Position numbers and translations under genes: made by a program. The notes beneath the pieces are model-generated. The model was not told the origin of the DNA and ran no database searches. It saw nothing but the letters and a program-made list of their open reading frames with translations. Below are positions 8,747 to 17,651 of a DNA stretch of 64,000 nucleotides, piece after piece (the stretch's first letter is position 1; the number at the start of each line of letters is the position of its first letter). This stretch comes from RUG11894 sp964344335 (GTDB lineage: Bacteria > Bacillota > Clostridia > Peptostreptococcales > Anaerovoracaceae). The stretch covers positions 1-64,000 of the forward strand of contig CAYFMW010000001.1 of the NCBI GenBank assembly GCA_964344335.1, written 5' to 3'.

Positions 8747-9697
8747 CTATTTTGAACTGTCGAGTATATCGATCAGGCGCTCAAGCTCGCTGCGACTGTA
8801 GTATTCAAGGATTATCCTGCCTCGCCTTTCGCTGCCGTCAATCTTAACTTTTGTTCCCAGGCTTTGAGCCATCTGCTGCTCGGCGGCCTCGAGCTCTTTA
8901 CTGCGAGCCTTTGCCTTGCGCCTCGCCTCAGGCTTCTTTCTCGCGCTCGCGTAGCTTTCGATGCGGCGGACCGACCAGGCTTCTTTCGCAACCTTTTTTG
9001 CGATTTCAATCTGGAGCTCCTCTCCTTCGAGTCCCGCAATCGTGCGCGCGTGGCCCGCGGAAAGGGTTCCCGAGACCACCATCTCCTGCACAGCAGAAGG
9101 AAGCTTAAGCAATCTGAGCGCATTCGTCACATAGGGTCTGGATTTTCCAACGACCTTTGCGGCCTGCTCCTGGTTGAGACCGAATCTCTTCATCATCTCC
9201 TCCAGTCCCAAAGCTTCCTCTATGCTGTTGAGATCCTCTCGCTGCATATTTTCTATGAGAGCGTAAAAGCTGTTCTGTTCGTCGCTCAGATCCCTTATTA
9301 TCGCCGGGATATGCCTGAGCCCTGCCACTCTTGCAGCCCTCCAGCGCCTCTCTCCCGCGACGAGTTCGTAGCCGTTTGTTGAAGGTCTCAAAAGAATCGG
9401 CTGGATTACCCCGTGTTCTTTTATGGAAGATGCGAGTTCCTCGAGGGCTTCGTCGCTAAAACTCTTTCTGGGCTGCATGACATTGGGCTTAATATCTCCC
9501 AAGTCAATAAAAACAACCTTTTCAGCTGAATCTAGGCCGGAATCTCCGGCTTTTTTCCCCACATCCTGATTTTTGTCCGCAGCCATTTTACCGGATTCGA
9601 CTTTTACCGCTTCGGGATTGAGGACGGAGAGATCTACTCCCGCATCTCCGAACAATGCGCCGAGCCCTCTCCCGAGCCCGCCAGCCTTCTTATTCAT
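8747..9697 (-). CDS. parB: Chromosome-partitioning protein ParB/Spo0J
   Basis: Binds parS and spreads or clamps on origin-proximal DNA, using CTP. 316 residues. The N-terminal GGLGRGLGALFG motif is the usual ParA-stimulating segment. The CTP-binding core includes GERRWRAARVAGL, the helix-turn-helix lies around LNQEQAAKVVGKSRPYVTNALRLL, and there is a C-terminal dimerisation region. Its start overlaps the parA end by 8 bases. Three parS sites lie just upstream of parA. Confidence 0.95.
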   Translation of the reverse strand: MNKKAGGLGRGLGALFGDAGVDLSVLNPEAVKVESGKMAADKNQDVGKKAGDSGLDSAEKVVFIDLGDIKPNVMQPRKSFSDEALEELASSIKEHGVIQPILLRPSTNGYELVAGERRWRAARVAGLRHIPAIIRDLSDEQNSFYALIENMQREDLNSIEEALGLEEMMKRFGLNQEQAAKVVGKSRPYVTNALRLLKLPSAVQEMVVSGTLSAGHARTIAGLEGEELQIEIAKKVAKEAWSVRRIESYASARKKPEARRKAKARSKELEAAEQQMAQSLGTKVKIDGSERRGRIILEYYSRSELERLIDILDSSK

Positions 9698-10463
9698 CGC
9701 TTCCCTCCATGCTCAGGAACTCCTCGGCAAACGCCTCGTAGGCCATGGCCCCCTTGGAGCGGGGATCGTAGGAAATTATCGGAAGACCGTAGCTGGGAGC
9801 TTCCGCAAGCCTCACATTCCTTGGAATTACTGTGTTGTAGAGCTTCGAGCCGAAATATTTCTTAACTTCCTCCATAACCTGCAACGAAAGGTTAGTGCGG
9901 CCGTCGAACATGGAAAGTATAACTCCCTCTATCTTAAGTTCCGGATTCAAGCTCCTTTTAACCAAATCTATCGTTGAAATCAACTGACTCACACCTTCGA
10001 GCGCATAAAACTCGCACTGTATGGGGATCAGAACACTGTCAACAGCTGTAAGAGCGTTGAGCGTAAGAAGCCCCAGGGACGGCGGGCAATCTATCAGTAT
10101 GTAGTCATATGCAGATCTGATTTGATCCAATGCATATTTTAATCTTCTCTCGCGACCCTTTATGTTCACGAGCTCTATCTCGGCGCCCGCCAGATCTACA
10201 CTTGCAGGAATTATGTCGAGGTTTTTGAAGTTCGTCTTCATTATCGTTGCGACGGGATCCACATCGGTTACAAGAAGGTCGTAACTCGTATAGGGCAAGC
10301 CCTTTTTTGCTACACCCAATCCGCTCGTCGTGTTGCCCTGCGGGTCTATGTCGATTACTAAAATCTTCTTACCGCGCAGGGCCAGACAGGCGGCAAGATT
10401 GATGTTCGTCGTAGTTTTACCGACCCCGCCTTTCTGATTAAATATTGCTATAGATTTTCCCAT
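9690..10463 (-). CDS. parA: Chromosome-partitioning ATPase ParA/Soj
   Basis: Deviant Walker-type ATPase of 257 residues that partners ParB and, in Bacillus, also modulates DnaA. The Walker A motif QKGGVGKTTTNINLAACLA is at residues 10-28, and the Walker B-like stretch DYILIDCPPSLGLLTLNAL is near residue 120. A Shine-Dalgarno GGAGG lies 10 bases before the ATG. It is first gene of the parAB operon and sits about 12 kb from oriC. Confidence 0.96.
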   Translation of the reverse strand: MGKSIAIFNQKGGVGKTTTNINLAACLALRGKKILVIDIDPQGNTTSGLGVAKKGLPYTSYDLLVTDVDPVATIMKTNFKNLDIIPASVDLAGAEIELVNIKGRERRLKYALDQIRSAYDYILIDCPPSLGLLTLNALTAVDSVLIPIQCEFYALEGVSQLISTIDLVKRSLNPELKIEGVILSMFDGRTNLSLQVMEEVKKYFGSKLYNTVIPRNVRLAEAPSYGLPIISYDPRSKGAMAYEAFAEEFLSMEGSDE

Positions 10464-10545
10464 ATTAAAGATCTCCTCCGGCTTTTGAATTTACCATCAA
10501 TATTATACTACATGTCTGCAACTTTGTCGCAGTTATGTGTCCCGA

Positions 10546-10561
10546 TGTTTCACATGAAACC
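10546..10561. promoter_or_regulatory. parS site 1
   Basis: TGTTTCACATGAAACC, one base off the other two copies at its last position. It matches the ParB/Spo0J binding consensus (TGTTNCACGTGAAACA type) except for CA instead of CG at the centre. It lies 83 bases upstream of parA. Confidence 0.85.
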
Positions 10562-10739
10562 CCTCGTCGAATTGAAATTTTACAGCCTTTTTACCCAAAC
10601 AGCCTAATTTTTAATGCAAAACTCTATCGAAATCTTGTCAGACACAGTTTTGGATCTGAATTTCCAATACTCCGCAGATTCTCTAAGACTTCAACTTCGC
10701 ATCGGAGGGATCTGTGCAATTCTTGCACAGCCACCGCGA

Positions 10740-10755
10740 TGTTTCACATGAAACA
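10740..10755. promoter_or_regulatory. parS site 2
   Basis: TGTTTCACATGAAACA, a parS-type 16-mer that is symmetrical except at its centre. It is the second of three within 312 bases. Confidence 0.88.
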
Positions 10756-10841
10756 TATTTTGGAGATTCCCGAATCCATTCTAATCTATTGAGCTCTCCT
10801 TTCGAATAAATACGAATGAATTCACTCGGACAGACAGCAAA

Positions 10842-10857
10842 TGTTTCACATGAAACA
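10842..10857. promoter_or_regulatory. parS site 3
   Basis: TGTTTCACATGAAACA, identical to site 2 and 102 bases from it. Clustered parS sites next to parAB near the origin are typical of Bacillota and probably load ParB for origin segregation. Confidence 0.88.
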
Positions 10858-11052
10858 TGCTCTTTAATCTAAGATTAGGCTGTCGATAATTTATTTCCAT
10901 TAATTAACTGTCAATTATTTACTTTTCAACCCGATTTCAATCCCATCATGCAATTTCGTTCTATGACACAAGTTTTTTCAACTCGTTTGTGATATTATAT
11001 TTTCACTCGAATATCTAAGGAATGAACAGATATTGATGCAAAAGGAGCAGAA

Positions 11053-12264
11053 ATGGCACTGGTAGAAAGGTTTTTAAAATATGTCTCCTTCGAGACGAGT
11101 TCCGACAGTAGCAGCGAAAGCTGCCCTTCTACCCCGGGGCAGCTGGAACTTGGACGATATCTCGCGAAGGAACTTGAGGCAATAGGCCTTGAAAATACAG
11201 GGATTGACGATCACGGCTATGTATACGGATTCCTGCCTGCAAGCGAGGGTTGCGAGGCGGCTCATATAGGTTTTATTGCCCACATGGATGTATCTGCGGA
11301 TGTTTCAGGCGCGAATATAAAGCCGAGAATAGTTCAATATGAAGGAGGGGATATCAAGCTTTCCGAGACACAGAGCATAAAAGCATCGGATTTTGAAAGC
11401 CTGGAAAACTACATCGGGCAGGATCTGATTGTTACGGATGGCAGCACTCTTCTTGGAGCGGACGACAAGGCCGGAGTCGCAGAGATCATCACGGCCATGG
11501 AATATCTGGTCGCTCACCCTGAAATCCCCCACGGGCCGATATCCTTAGGATTCACACCGGACGAAGAAATCGGAAGAGGCGCGGATCGCTTCAATCTTGA
11601 GCGCTTCGGAGCCGAGTACGCTTACACGGTCGACGGAGGAGCTTTGGGCGAACTTGAATACGAGAATTTCAACGCCGCTTCGGCTTCTATAAAGATAAAC
11701 GGCGTAAATATTCATCCGGGCTCCGCCAAAAACAAGATGAAGAATGCCGTTCTTATAGGAACCGAGCTCATCTCTATGATGCCGCCCGCCCAGACTCCCG
11801 CGCACACGGAAGGCTACGAAGGATTCTTCCATGTCGGCGATTTTAAGGCGAACGAGACTTTGGCAGAGATAGATATGATAATCCGCGACCACGATATGGA
11901 AAAATTCGAAGAAAAGAAGGAATATCTGCGCAGGATCGCAAAATATCTGAACGGGAAGTACGGCGATGGTACGGTGGAACTCACAATCAAGGACAGCTAC
12001 TTCAACATGAAGGAGAAGATTCTCCCCGTAATGCATGTGGTCGAGCGCGCGAAGGATGCGATGCTCAAGGCCGGTGTGGAGCCGATAATCAAACCCATAC
12101 GCGGCGGCACGGACGGCGCAAGGCTCTCGTTTGAGGGACTGCCCTGCCCCAATATTTCAACCGGAGGCGAGAACTTCCACGGAGTTCACGAGTTCATTTC
12201 CATTCAATCCATGCAAAAGATGGTGGAGATTATCGTCAATATAGCAAGAGCACCCGAAATTTAG
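11053..12264 (+). CDS. pepT: Peptidase T (tripeptide aminopeptidase, M20 family)
   Basis: Zinc aminopeptidase that releases the N-terminal residue of tripeptides in the cytosol. The M20 metal-site motifs are visible: GFIAHMDVS (His-X-Asp), STLLGADDKAG (bridging Asp), PDEEIGRGAD (catalytic Glu-Glu), the PIRGGTDGARLS segment and the terminal His in NFHGVHEF. 403 residues is normal. AAAGGAG lies 6 bases before the ATG. It is transcribed against the replication direction of this arm. A decayed DUF952 remnant abuts its stop codon from the other strand. Confidence 0.94.
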   Translation: MALVERFLKYVSFETSSDSSSESCPSTPGQLELGRYLAKELEAIGLENTGIDDHGYVYGFLPASEGCEAAHIGFIAHMDVSADVSGANIKPRIVQYEGGDIKLSETQSIKASDFESLENYIGQDLIVTDGSTLLGADDKAGVAEIITAMEYLVAHPEIPHGPISLGFTPDEEIGRGADRFNLERFGAEYAYTVDGGALGELEYENFNAASASIKINGVNIHPGSAKNKMKNAVLIGTELISMMPPAQTPAHTEGYEGFFHVGDFKANETLAEIDMIIRDHDMEKFEEKKEYLRRIAKYLNGKYGDGTVELTIKDSYFNMKEKILPVMHVVERAKDAMLKAGVEPIIKPIRGGTDGARLSFEGLPCPNISTGGENFHGVHEFISIQSMQKMVEIIVNIARAPEI

Positions 12265-12468
12265 ACGCTCAGTATCAATTAAAAGGATTAGCTTTTCAGT
12301 GTAATCATTCTTAAAATTCGGCGCTACCATATAATATGTATCTAAATCCGAGCAATGAATAAACCCGCACTTTTCCAGACTTTTCGTTCCGTAACTGCCT
12401 GTTTCAATCTCTTTTTCAAATTCATCCTTATTTGCATAATCATATGCCAATTCCTTTCTCTGAAACAA
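12259..12468 (-). pseudogene. Remnant of a DUF952-family gene
   Basis: The reading frame from a TTG at 12468 gives about 70 residues with the DUF952 pattern: GSYGTKSLEKCGFIHCSD, then MVAPNF and LILLIDTERL. Beyond residue 70 the frame simply runs antisense through the end of pepT. The family normally continues 35-40 residues past LLLID, with a conserved histidine/GPLN region that is missing here. The normal N-terminus also looks altered. It lies just downstream of the GNAT gene. I read it as a truncated gene cut at the pepT stop codon. Confidence 0.6.
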
Positions 12469-12482
12469 ATTCTAATATTTCA

Positions 12483-13001
12483 CTAACGCAATTTTTTGCT
12501 CAAATACAGAGTCAGATCCTCTACATCGGCGTATATAGAGTCCCCGGGCGTTAATACTATATCGTTATGCCAAAGGCCTGCGCCATCAGGTATATAGCCT
12601 CTTTTAGCGTACAAACGCTGAGCGCTCCCGTAACCGCTATGCAATCCTACGCCAAGATATACGATATCCGAATATTCCGCGGCGACCTGCTCGGCAATGT
12701 CCATCAGTTTGTTTCCGATGCCTTTTTTGCGATACTTCTCAAGAACGCCTAAATCTACAATTTCCGGATATCCTTTTCCGCCGAAAGCTCCCCATTTACA
12801 GTCGGGGTACACGCTTACATATCCTGCCGGCTGTCCATGATATTCTGCCACCAGCGCGACACATCTTTTCTCTTCTTGATGCCTCAGCGTTTTTTCGTAT
12901 TCAGAGATATCGGAATACCCTTTTTCCTCATCAGTAAAAATCTGAGCATCGGACCGCAGCATATCTCGGATTACAAGTCCATCCTGATTGTAATAAACCA
13001 T
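12483..13001 (-). CDS. GNAT-family N-acetyltransferase
   Basis: 172-residue acetyl-CoA-dependent acyltransferase. The acetyl-CoA pyrophosphate-binding motif is in YRKKGIGNKLMDIAEQVA (about residues 90-107), preceded by the IVDLGVLEKY strand. The C-terminus shows the usual ARRLYAKRGY-like segment (AQRLYAKRGYIPDG). The substrate cannot be read from the sequence. AGGTGG precedes the ATG. It lies between the small membrane protein gene and the DUF952 remnant, all on the minus strand. Confidence 0.87.
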   Translation of the reverse strand: MVYYNQDGLVIRDMLRSDAQIFTDEEKGYSDISEYEKTLRHQEEKRCVALVAEYHGQPAGYVSVYPDCKWGAFGGKGYPEIVDLGVLEKYRKKGIGNKLMDIAEQVAAEYSDIVYLGVGLHSGYGSAQRLYAKRGYIPDGAGLWHNDIVLTPGDSIYADVEDLTLYLSKKLR

Positions 13002-13044
13002 AAACCACCTATCTTCCTAGGATTTTTAAGCGACAAACTGAGAT

Positions 13045-13215
13045 TTAATAGCGCAAAACAAAATAAATCACATATGCCCAACTAAGCAAGCCATGGAAAA
13101 TTGCCCATCCAACTGACTTCCATGTTGTATAACTTATTACCATAGCCAAAGCACTTCCAAATGTAATGCCTGATTTAACAGTTTTCTTTACTATTGTAGT
13201 TTTATTTTCTTCCAT
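13045..13215 (-). CDS. Small membrane protein of 56 residues
   Basis: Short ORF starting ATG GAA GAA AAT, with GGAGGAAAAGGACT just upstream. It begins with a Lys-rich cytoplasmic stretch (EENKTTIVKKTVKSG), then two hydrophobic segments (ITFGSALAMVISY and SVGWAIFHGLLSWAYVIYFVL), ending LRY and a TAA stop. It looks like an integral membrane miniprotein with two short helices. Function unknown. The next gene upstream is dpaL, 75 bases away. Confidence 0.7.
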   Translation of the reverse strand: MEENKTTIVKKTVKSGITFGSALAMVISYTTWKSVGWAIFHGLLSWAYVIYFVLRY

Positions 13216-13289
13216 AGTCCTTTTCCTCCATAAATTCTAGTTTGTCTCTGTATTTTGAATACAATCTTTCGGTATATCCATTCAGATTA

Positions 13290-14438
13290 TTATTCTAAGG
13301 GGTGCTTTCCGTCCCAGACAATATCCAGATAATTCTGCCTGTCGGTAGCGCCTTCCGTCGAATAGCAGAGCACGACGGAATTTTCGTCGAGGCCGATTTC
13401 CTCCTTGAATTCAGACAGCGAGGGGATGTCTAAAGCAGAAAATGCAAGCCCGGCGCAGGATGCGCCCGACTCTCCGGATATTATTCGAGCGTCTCCGGGC
13501 AGCGGATTTGCGAGCATCCTCATGCCCTTGGCTGCAATCGGATCGGGCATCGAAACGGCGTAATCCGCGTAATCCTTCAGAAGATCCCAGGCCAGCGAGC
13601 AGGGTTCTCCGCAGGCGAGGCCCGCCATTATAGTCTTAAGATTTCCCTTCGTCGCGTGAAGCCTCCCGTCGGCGGCGAGCGCTGTCTCGTACATGCAATC
13701 CGCGGCGGTGGGCTCGACGGTAATCGTCACGGGTCTTTCTTCCCCGTAATACGAAGCGAAGAATGCTGCAAGGGATCCGGTCATCGATCCTACCCCGGCC
13801 TGCAGGAACAGATGCGTGGGTTTTACATCGCCCAGCTGCCTTACGGCTTCGAGCCCCATAGTCAGATACCCTTGCATTATCAGCTCGGGATATTCCTCGT
13901 AGCCCTCCCAGGCCGTATCCTGCACGAGTATCCAGCCCTTCTCTTCGGCCTGCTTTGCCGCAAAGCGGACGACATCGTCATAAATCATATCCAAAATATA
14001 AGCTTCCGCGCCGGCCTTTTTGATATTATCCAATCTCTCCTGAGCACTCCCGCGCGGCATGTAAACTACGCTCCTGCAACCCTCCCGGGTCGCGGCCCAG
14101 GCTACGCCCCGGCCGTGGTTGCCATCGGTCGCGGTCACGAATACGGGTTTTTCTTCGATTCCGATAGCTCTTCTCTTTTCCAGAATCCTATGGATGCAAT
14201 AACTGCCGCCCAGCGCCTTGAAGGCATTCAGTCCGAAGCGATAACTCTCGTCCTTTATGTAAATTCCCTTAACTCCGAGATATTCCGCGAGCTTTTCCAG
14301 ATTGACCAACGGGGTGGGTTCATAGCTATTTATACTCTTGTGAAAAGATTCGACCTTCTTTGCCTCTTCGAGCGAATATTTACTCAAATCCGTCGCTTTT
14401 CCTACGCGTTTAATCTTGCAAAATTTGAAATTTTCCAT
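13290..14438 (-). CDS. dpaL: Diaminopropionate ammonia-lyase
   Basis: PLP enzyme converting 2,3-diaminopropionate to pyruvate and two ammonia. The PLP lysine is in GLNAFKALGGSYC (about residue 76). The glycine-rich phosphate loop DGNHGRGVAWAA and the family stretch GVGSMTGSLAAFF follow. The protein is 382 residues, as expected for YgeX/DpaL. Two ATGs occur in tandem; the second (14438) has the better distance to GGAGG. A catabolic, ammonia-releasing enzyme fits an amino-acid fermenter. Confidence 0.9.
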   Translation of the reverse strand: MENFKFCKIKRVGKATDLSKYSLEEAKKVESFHKSINSYEPTPLVNLEKLAEYLGVKGIYIKDESYRFGLNAFKALGGSYCIHRILEKRRAIGIEEKPVFVTATDGNHGRGVAWAATREGCRSVVYMPRGSAQERLDNIKKAGAEAYILDMIYDDVVRFAAKQAEEKGWILVQDTAWEGYEEYPELIMQGYLTMGLEAVRQLGDVKPTHLFLQAGVGSMTGSLAAFFASYYGEERPVTITVEPTAADCMYETALAADGRLHATKGNLKTIMAGLACGEPCSLAWDLLKDYADYAVSMPDPIAAKGMRMLANPLPGDARIISGESGASCAGLAFSALDIPSLSEFKEEIGLDENSVVLCYSTEGATDRQNYLDIVWDGKHPLE

Positions 14439-14565
14439 CATGACCTCCGTATGTGTATGTTTTCCGCTTTCTCTGTCCTGCGTGGTTCTAATTTGTTATA
14501 ATGCAGATACCGAATAATTATAACAGATTGCCCTAATTAAGGGTTTAAAAACCGAAGGAAATTTT

Positions 14566-15939
14566 ATGAAGCGTACTATAGCTGCAATATCGACAGCCCG
14601 CGGAGAAGCCGCAATCGGCATAGTCCGCATGAGCGGCCCGGAATCAAAAGAGATAGCCGAGCGCATATTCCTGCCCGCGCGCAAAATATCCGAGATTAAG
14701 CCCCGCCACATGTACTACGGAAAAATCCGAGATCCCGAAAGCGGGGATTTTCTCGACGAGGTACTATGCGTATTCATGAAAGGTCCTCAAAGCTACACCG
14801 GCGAAGACATGGTAGAGATTCAGTGCCACGGCAGCCTGATTTCAATTAAGAATATTCTCGAACTCTGCTGCAGGCAGGGAGCCGTGCTCGCGGAGCGCGG
14901 GGAGTTCACCAAACTCGCCTTCCTTAACGGACGCATGGATCTGGCGCAGGCCGAAGCCGTAATAGACATGATAAAAGCGCGTACGGACAGCGGATTCGAA
15001 ACGGCCTTCTCCCAGCTTTCCGGAAAGCTCTCCGAGAGGGTCCGGCGCATCAGAGTGGAGCTCCTAAATCTGCTCGCCATGCTCGGAGTAAACATGGATT
15101 ATCCGGATGAAGACATCGAGGAATTGAGCCGGAAAGAGGTGTTAAATCGTCTATCGCCGATAAACGATGAAGTCAATAAACTTCTAGCCGGAGCCGAGGA
15201 AGGCAAACTCATAAGAGAGGGCCTCGGGGTAGCGATAATCGGCAGGCCTAATGTCGGAAAATCCTCCCTTATGAACCTCCTTCTCAAGGAAGATCGCAGC
15301 ATAGTAACCGACATTCCGGGTACGACCAGAGACACTATTGAGGAACAGCTCTCCCTTCGCGGGATACCCATAAGACTGACGGACACCGCAGGCATTCACG
15401 ACTCGAAAGATATTGTGGAGAGCCTCGGGATAGAGCGCAGCAAAACGGCGGCGGATGCGGCGGACATAATAATCTTCCTCTTGGATCTAAGCAGACCCCT
15501 TTCTAAGGACGACGAAGCTCTGATGCTCGCCATAAAAGACCGACCCTGCATCGCAGTTTTAAACAAGGAAGATTTAGAAGAAGTTTTAGACGAAGAGGAT
15601 GTAAGGAGAGCTCTTCCGAGCGCTAAAATTGTGCGTTCATCGTTAATAGACGATGATGGCGCCGAGGTCGTAAAGGACGCTTTGGAAGAATTAATTTCCT
15701 CGGGAAAAGCCCGCCGCGAAAATGACATTCTTATAACGAGCATCCGCCATCAGCAGCTGCTCAAAGAAGCATCCGAAGAGATAGAGCTCGCCATCGAACA
15801 ATCCCGCTCCGAAGTCGCCATAGACTTAATAGAGATGAATGTCCGCGCGGCCTTCGATCTGCTCGGCGAGATAACCGGCGACAGCGCCTCGGGCGAAATA
15901 ATCGATGCAGTTTTCGAGCGCTTCTGCCTCGGTAAATAA
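14566..15939 (+). CDS. mnmE: tRNA modification GTPase MnmE
   Basis: 457-residue GTPase that pairs with MnmG in U34 tRNA modification. The N-terminal folate-binding domain starts TIAAISTARGEAAIGIVRMSG. The G domain shows GRPNVGKSSL (G1), DTAG (G3) and NKED (G4). The C-terminal catalytic cysteine is present in FCLGK. In many Bacillota this gene lies between jag and mnmG; here it is separate, on the plus strand, and head-on to replication. AAGGA lies 7 bases before the ATG. Confidence 0.96.
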   Translation: MKRTIAAISTARGEAAIGIVRMSGPESKEIAERIFLPARKISEIKPRHMYYGKIRDPESGDFLDEVLCVFMKGPQSYTGEDMVEIQCHGSLISIKNILELCCRQGAVLAERGEFTKLAFLNGRMDLAQAEAVIDMIKARTDSGFETAFSQLSGKLSERVRRIRVELLNLLAMLGVNMDYPDEDIEELSRKEVLNRLSPINDEVNKLLAGAEEGKLIREGLGVAIIGRPNVGKSSLMNLLLKEDRSIVTDIPGTTRDTIEEQLSLRGIPIRLTDTAGIHDSKDIVESLGIERSKTAADAADIIIFLLDLSRPLSKDDEALMLAIKDRPCIAVLNKEDLEEVLDEEDVRRALPSAKIVRSSLIDDDGAEVVKDALEELISSGKARRENDILITSIRHQQLLKEASEEIELAIEQSRSEVAIDLIEMNVRAAFDLLGEITGDSASGEIIDAVFERFCLGK

Positions 15940-15957
15940 ATTCTTTTATGATAAATG

Positions 15958-15986
15958 AAAATCGGGTCGAAATGCGACCCGATTTT
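15958..15986. terminator. Bidirectional terminator between mnmE and rplY
   Basis: AAAATCGGGTCG, loop AAATG, then CGACCCGATTTT: a perfect 12-bp stem with A and T runs on both sides. It can end transcription of both convergent genes. Confidence 0.92.
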
Positions 15987-16009
15987 ATTGTGTAATTTTG
16001 AAAATTCGC

Positions 16010-16612
16010 TTATTCCTCAGCAGACTCGGACTCTTCGCCCTCTCCGGCTTCCTCTTCCTCAGGCAGCGAAGATGCAGCCTTATCGGTTACCCTTACAACT
16101 ATGCTCTCCGGATCCATCTTAAGTTCAATCTTATCCGTATTGAGCTCCTCGATATCCTTGAGGTGAAGCACCGAACCTATCTGCATTCGATCCATATCGA
16201 CAGTTATGAAATCGATCATGTCTGCAGGAAGCGCAGAATATGGCACCTCGAAGATCATCTTGTCGACGATTCCGGAAATCCTCTCGTCGTTTATAAACTC
16301 GATATGAAGTATGCTGTTGACCTTTTCGTCGGCCGTCAGCGCCTGGAAGTTGATGTTCAATATTTCACCCGTTACGGGATGCGAAGACTTCTCCTTAACC
16401 TGAACATTGAAGCTGGTCTTTCCCAACTTGAGGGTCACCCTTGAACCCTCTCTCTTTTCGCGATCGAGCATATTAGCCGTCACCTTTTCGATCTGGATGG
16501 GAATCGAATCCTCCAGATGCTTCCCGAAGATGCTTCCCGGAACAAAACCGAGCCTTCTGAGCTTCGGCGCCTTGACGCTGAAATCGCGCTTCTGAACATT
16601 TACGATATCCAT
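16010..16612 (-). CDS. rplY: Ribosomal protein bL25, long form (Ctc/TL5 type)
   Basis: 5S-rRNA-binding ribosomal/general stress protein. The N-terminal L25 beta-barrel (residues 1-90) includes VPGSIFGKHLE and HPVTGEILNINFQAL. The C-terminal TL5-type domain (about 95-180) precedes a very acidic tail rich in Glu and Ser. 200 residues matches the Ctc form. AAGGAGG lies 8 bases upstream. It sits alone between the mnmE terminator and jag. Confidence 0.92.
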   Translation of the reverse strand: MDIVNVQKRDFSVKAPKLRRLGFVPGSIFGKHLEDSIPIQIEKVTANMLDREKREGSRVTLKLGKTSFNVQVKEKSSHPVTGEILNINFQALTADEKVNSILHIEFINDERISGIVDKMIFEVPYSALPADMIDFITVDMDRMQIGSVLHLKDIEELNTDKIELKMDPESIVVRVTDKAASSLPEEEEAGEGEESESAEE

Positions 16613-16662
16613 TAAATTTCCTCCTTAAAAACAGAGCTTGTTATATTCTCTGCGTTATCCTT

Positions 16663-17628
16663 TTATTTTGCGAGCTCTATGATTATCCGCCTGTAAGGCT
16701 CCTCTCCCTCGCTCCTCGTCGTCACCGCGGGCCTGGACTGAAGAACAGTATGTATAACCTTGCGCTCGTAGGGGTTCATAGGCTCAAGACGCACGCTGCG
16801 TCCGGAATTCTCAACTTTATTCGCGAGATGATTTGCGAGTCTTTCGAGAGTTCTCTCTCTCTTTTCTCTGTAGTTTTCCGCATCCAGCACAACGCGCGTG
16901 TATTTGCCGCTATCCTTGTTTATGACGAGACTGGTAAGATACTGCAGCGCATCCAGCATAGAACCGCGCTTACCGATTACCGTACCCGAGTCTTCTCCTT
17001 CGAAGTCCACATACACGCTCTCGGCATTTGCGCAGACCTTCATCTCGAGATTGAGCCCCATCTCCTTGATTACATTTTCAAGGAAGCTCTTAGCGGGATG
17101 TTCACTCTGCTCGACAAGATCCTTAGGTCTTTCGCTGAGCACTTTAACTTCATGGAAAAGATACTCCTCGTTTTCGCGGCGGTTCTGCTGTTTATTCAGT
17201 GACTTGCGATTCTTCTTCTTTTTCGATCTGGAAGATTTTCCCGGCCTTTGAGGACTGTCGACGCCGCATTTTTCTATCACTATCTCGACACCGTCTTCCC
17301 TCTTTACTTTTATCTTTTGTTCACCGTCGGTTTTAATCTCCGCGACAGGTCTTCTTCTTTCCTTCCTTTCGGGCCTCTGCGGCCTCTGCTGCACACTTGC
17401 GGGCTTCTCCGCCATCTCCGGCTTTGCGGGCTTCTCCGGCTGTTCTTCCTTCTCGGGAGCCTTCTCCTCAACCCTAACCCTCGCAAGTTTCGACCCTATT
17501 CCGAAAAAGCCTCTGGTGGGCTGTTCCAGTACGGTCACTTCGACCTGGTCTCTGGTGAGCCCCAGGTCTGCCAAAGCGAGGCTCACAGCATTATCGATAC
17601 TGTCGCCCCATTTTTCCAAATATCTCAT
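16663..17628 (-). CDS. jag: Jag/KhpB RNA-binding protein
   Basis: 321 residues in three parts. A Jag-N domain (1-55) contains TRGFFGIGSKLARVRV. A long charged linker with Lys-Arg stretches follows (60-170). The C-terminus holds a KH domain with GKRG (about residue 225) and an R3H domain (LEPMNPYERKVIHTVLQ). Binds RNA, in other Bacillota together with KhpA, and affects cell division and elongation. Adjacent to yidC, its conserved neighbour. Confidence 0.93.
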   Translation of the reverse strand: MRYLEKWGDSIDNAVSLALADLGLTRDQVEVTVLEQPTRGFFGIGSKLARVRVEEKAPEKEEQPEKPAKPEMAEKPASVQQRPQRPERKERRRPVAEIKTDGEQKIKVKREDGVEIVIEKCGVDSPQRPGKSSRSKKKKNRKSLNKQQNRRENEEYLFHEVKVLSERPKDLVEQSEHPAKSFLENVIKEMGLNLEMKVCANAESVYVDFEGEDSGTVIGKRGSMLDALQYLTSLVINKDSGKYTRVVLDAENYREKRERTLERLANHLANKVENSGRSVRLEPMNPYERKVIHTVLQSRPAVTTRSEGEEPYRRIIIELAK

Positions 17629-17651
17629 TATTACTTTGCCTCCAAAGTATC

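Larger units (their letters stand above)
10464..11052. other. Intergenic region with parS cluster
   Basis: 589 bases between divergent parA and pepT. Apart from the three parS-like 16-mers it is AT-rich and I see no convincing gene. The parA side should hold the parAB promoter. The pepT side ends in AAAAGGAGCAGAAATG with TGATATTATATT further upstream. Confidence 0.6.

Noticed and set aside
10535..10792. 85-residue ORF upstream of parA
   Set aside because: It spans two parS sites, has no ribosome-binding site and no protein-like composition.
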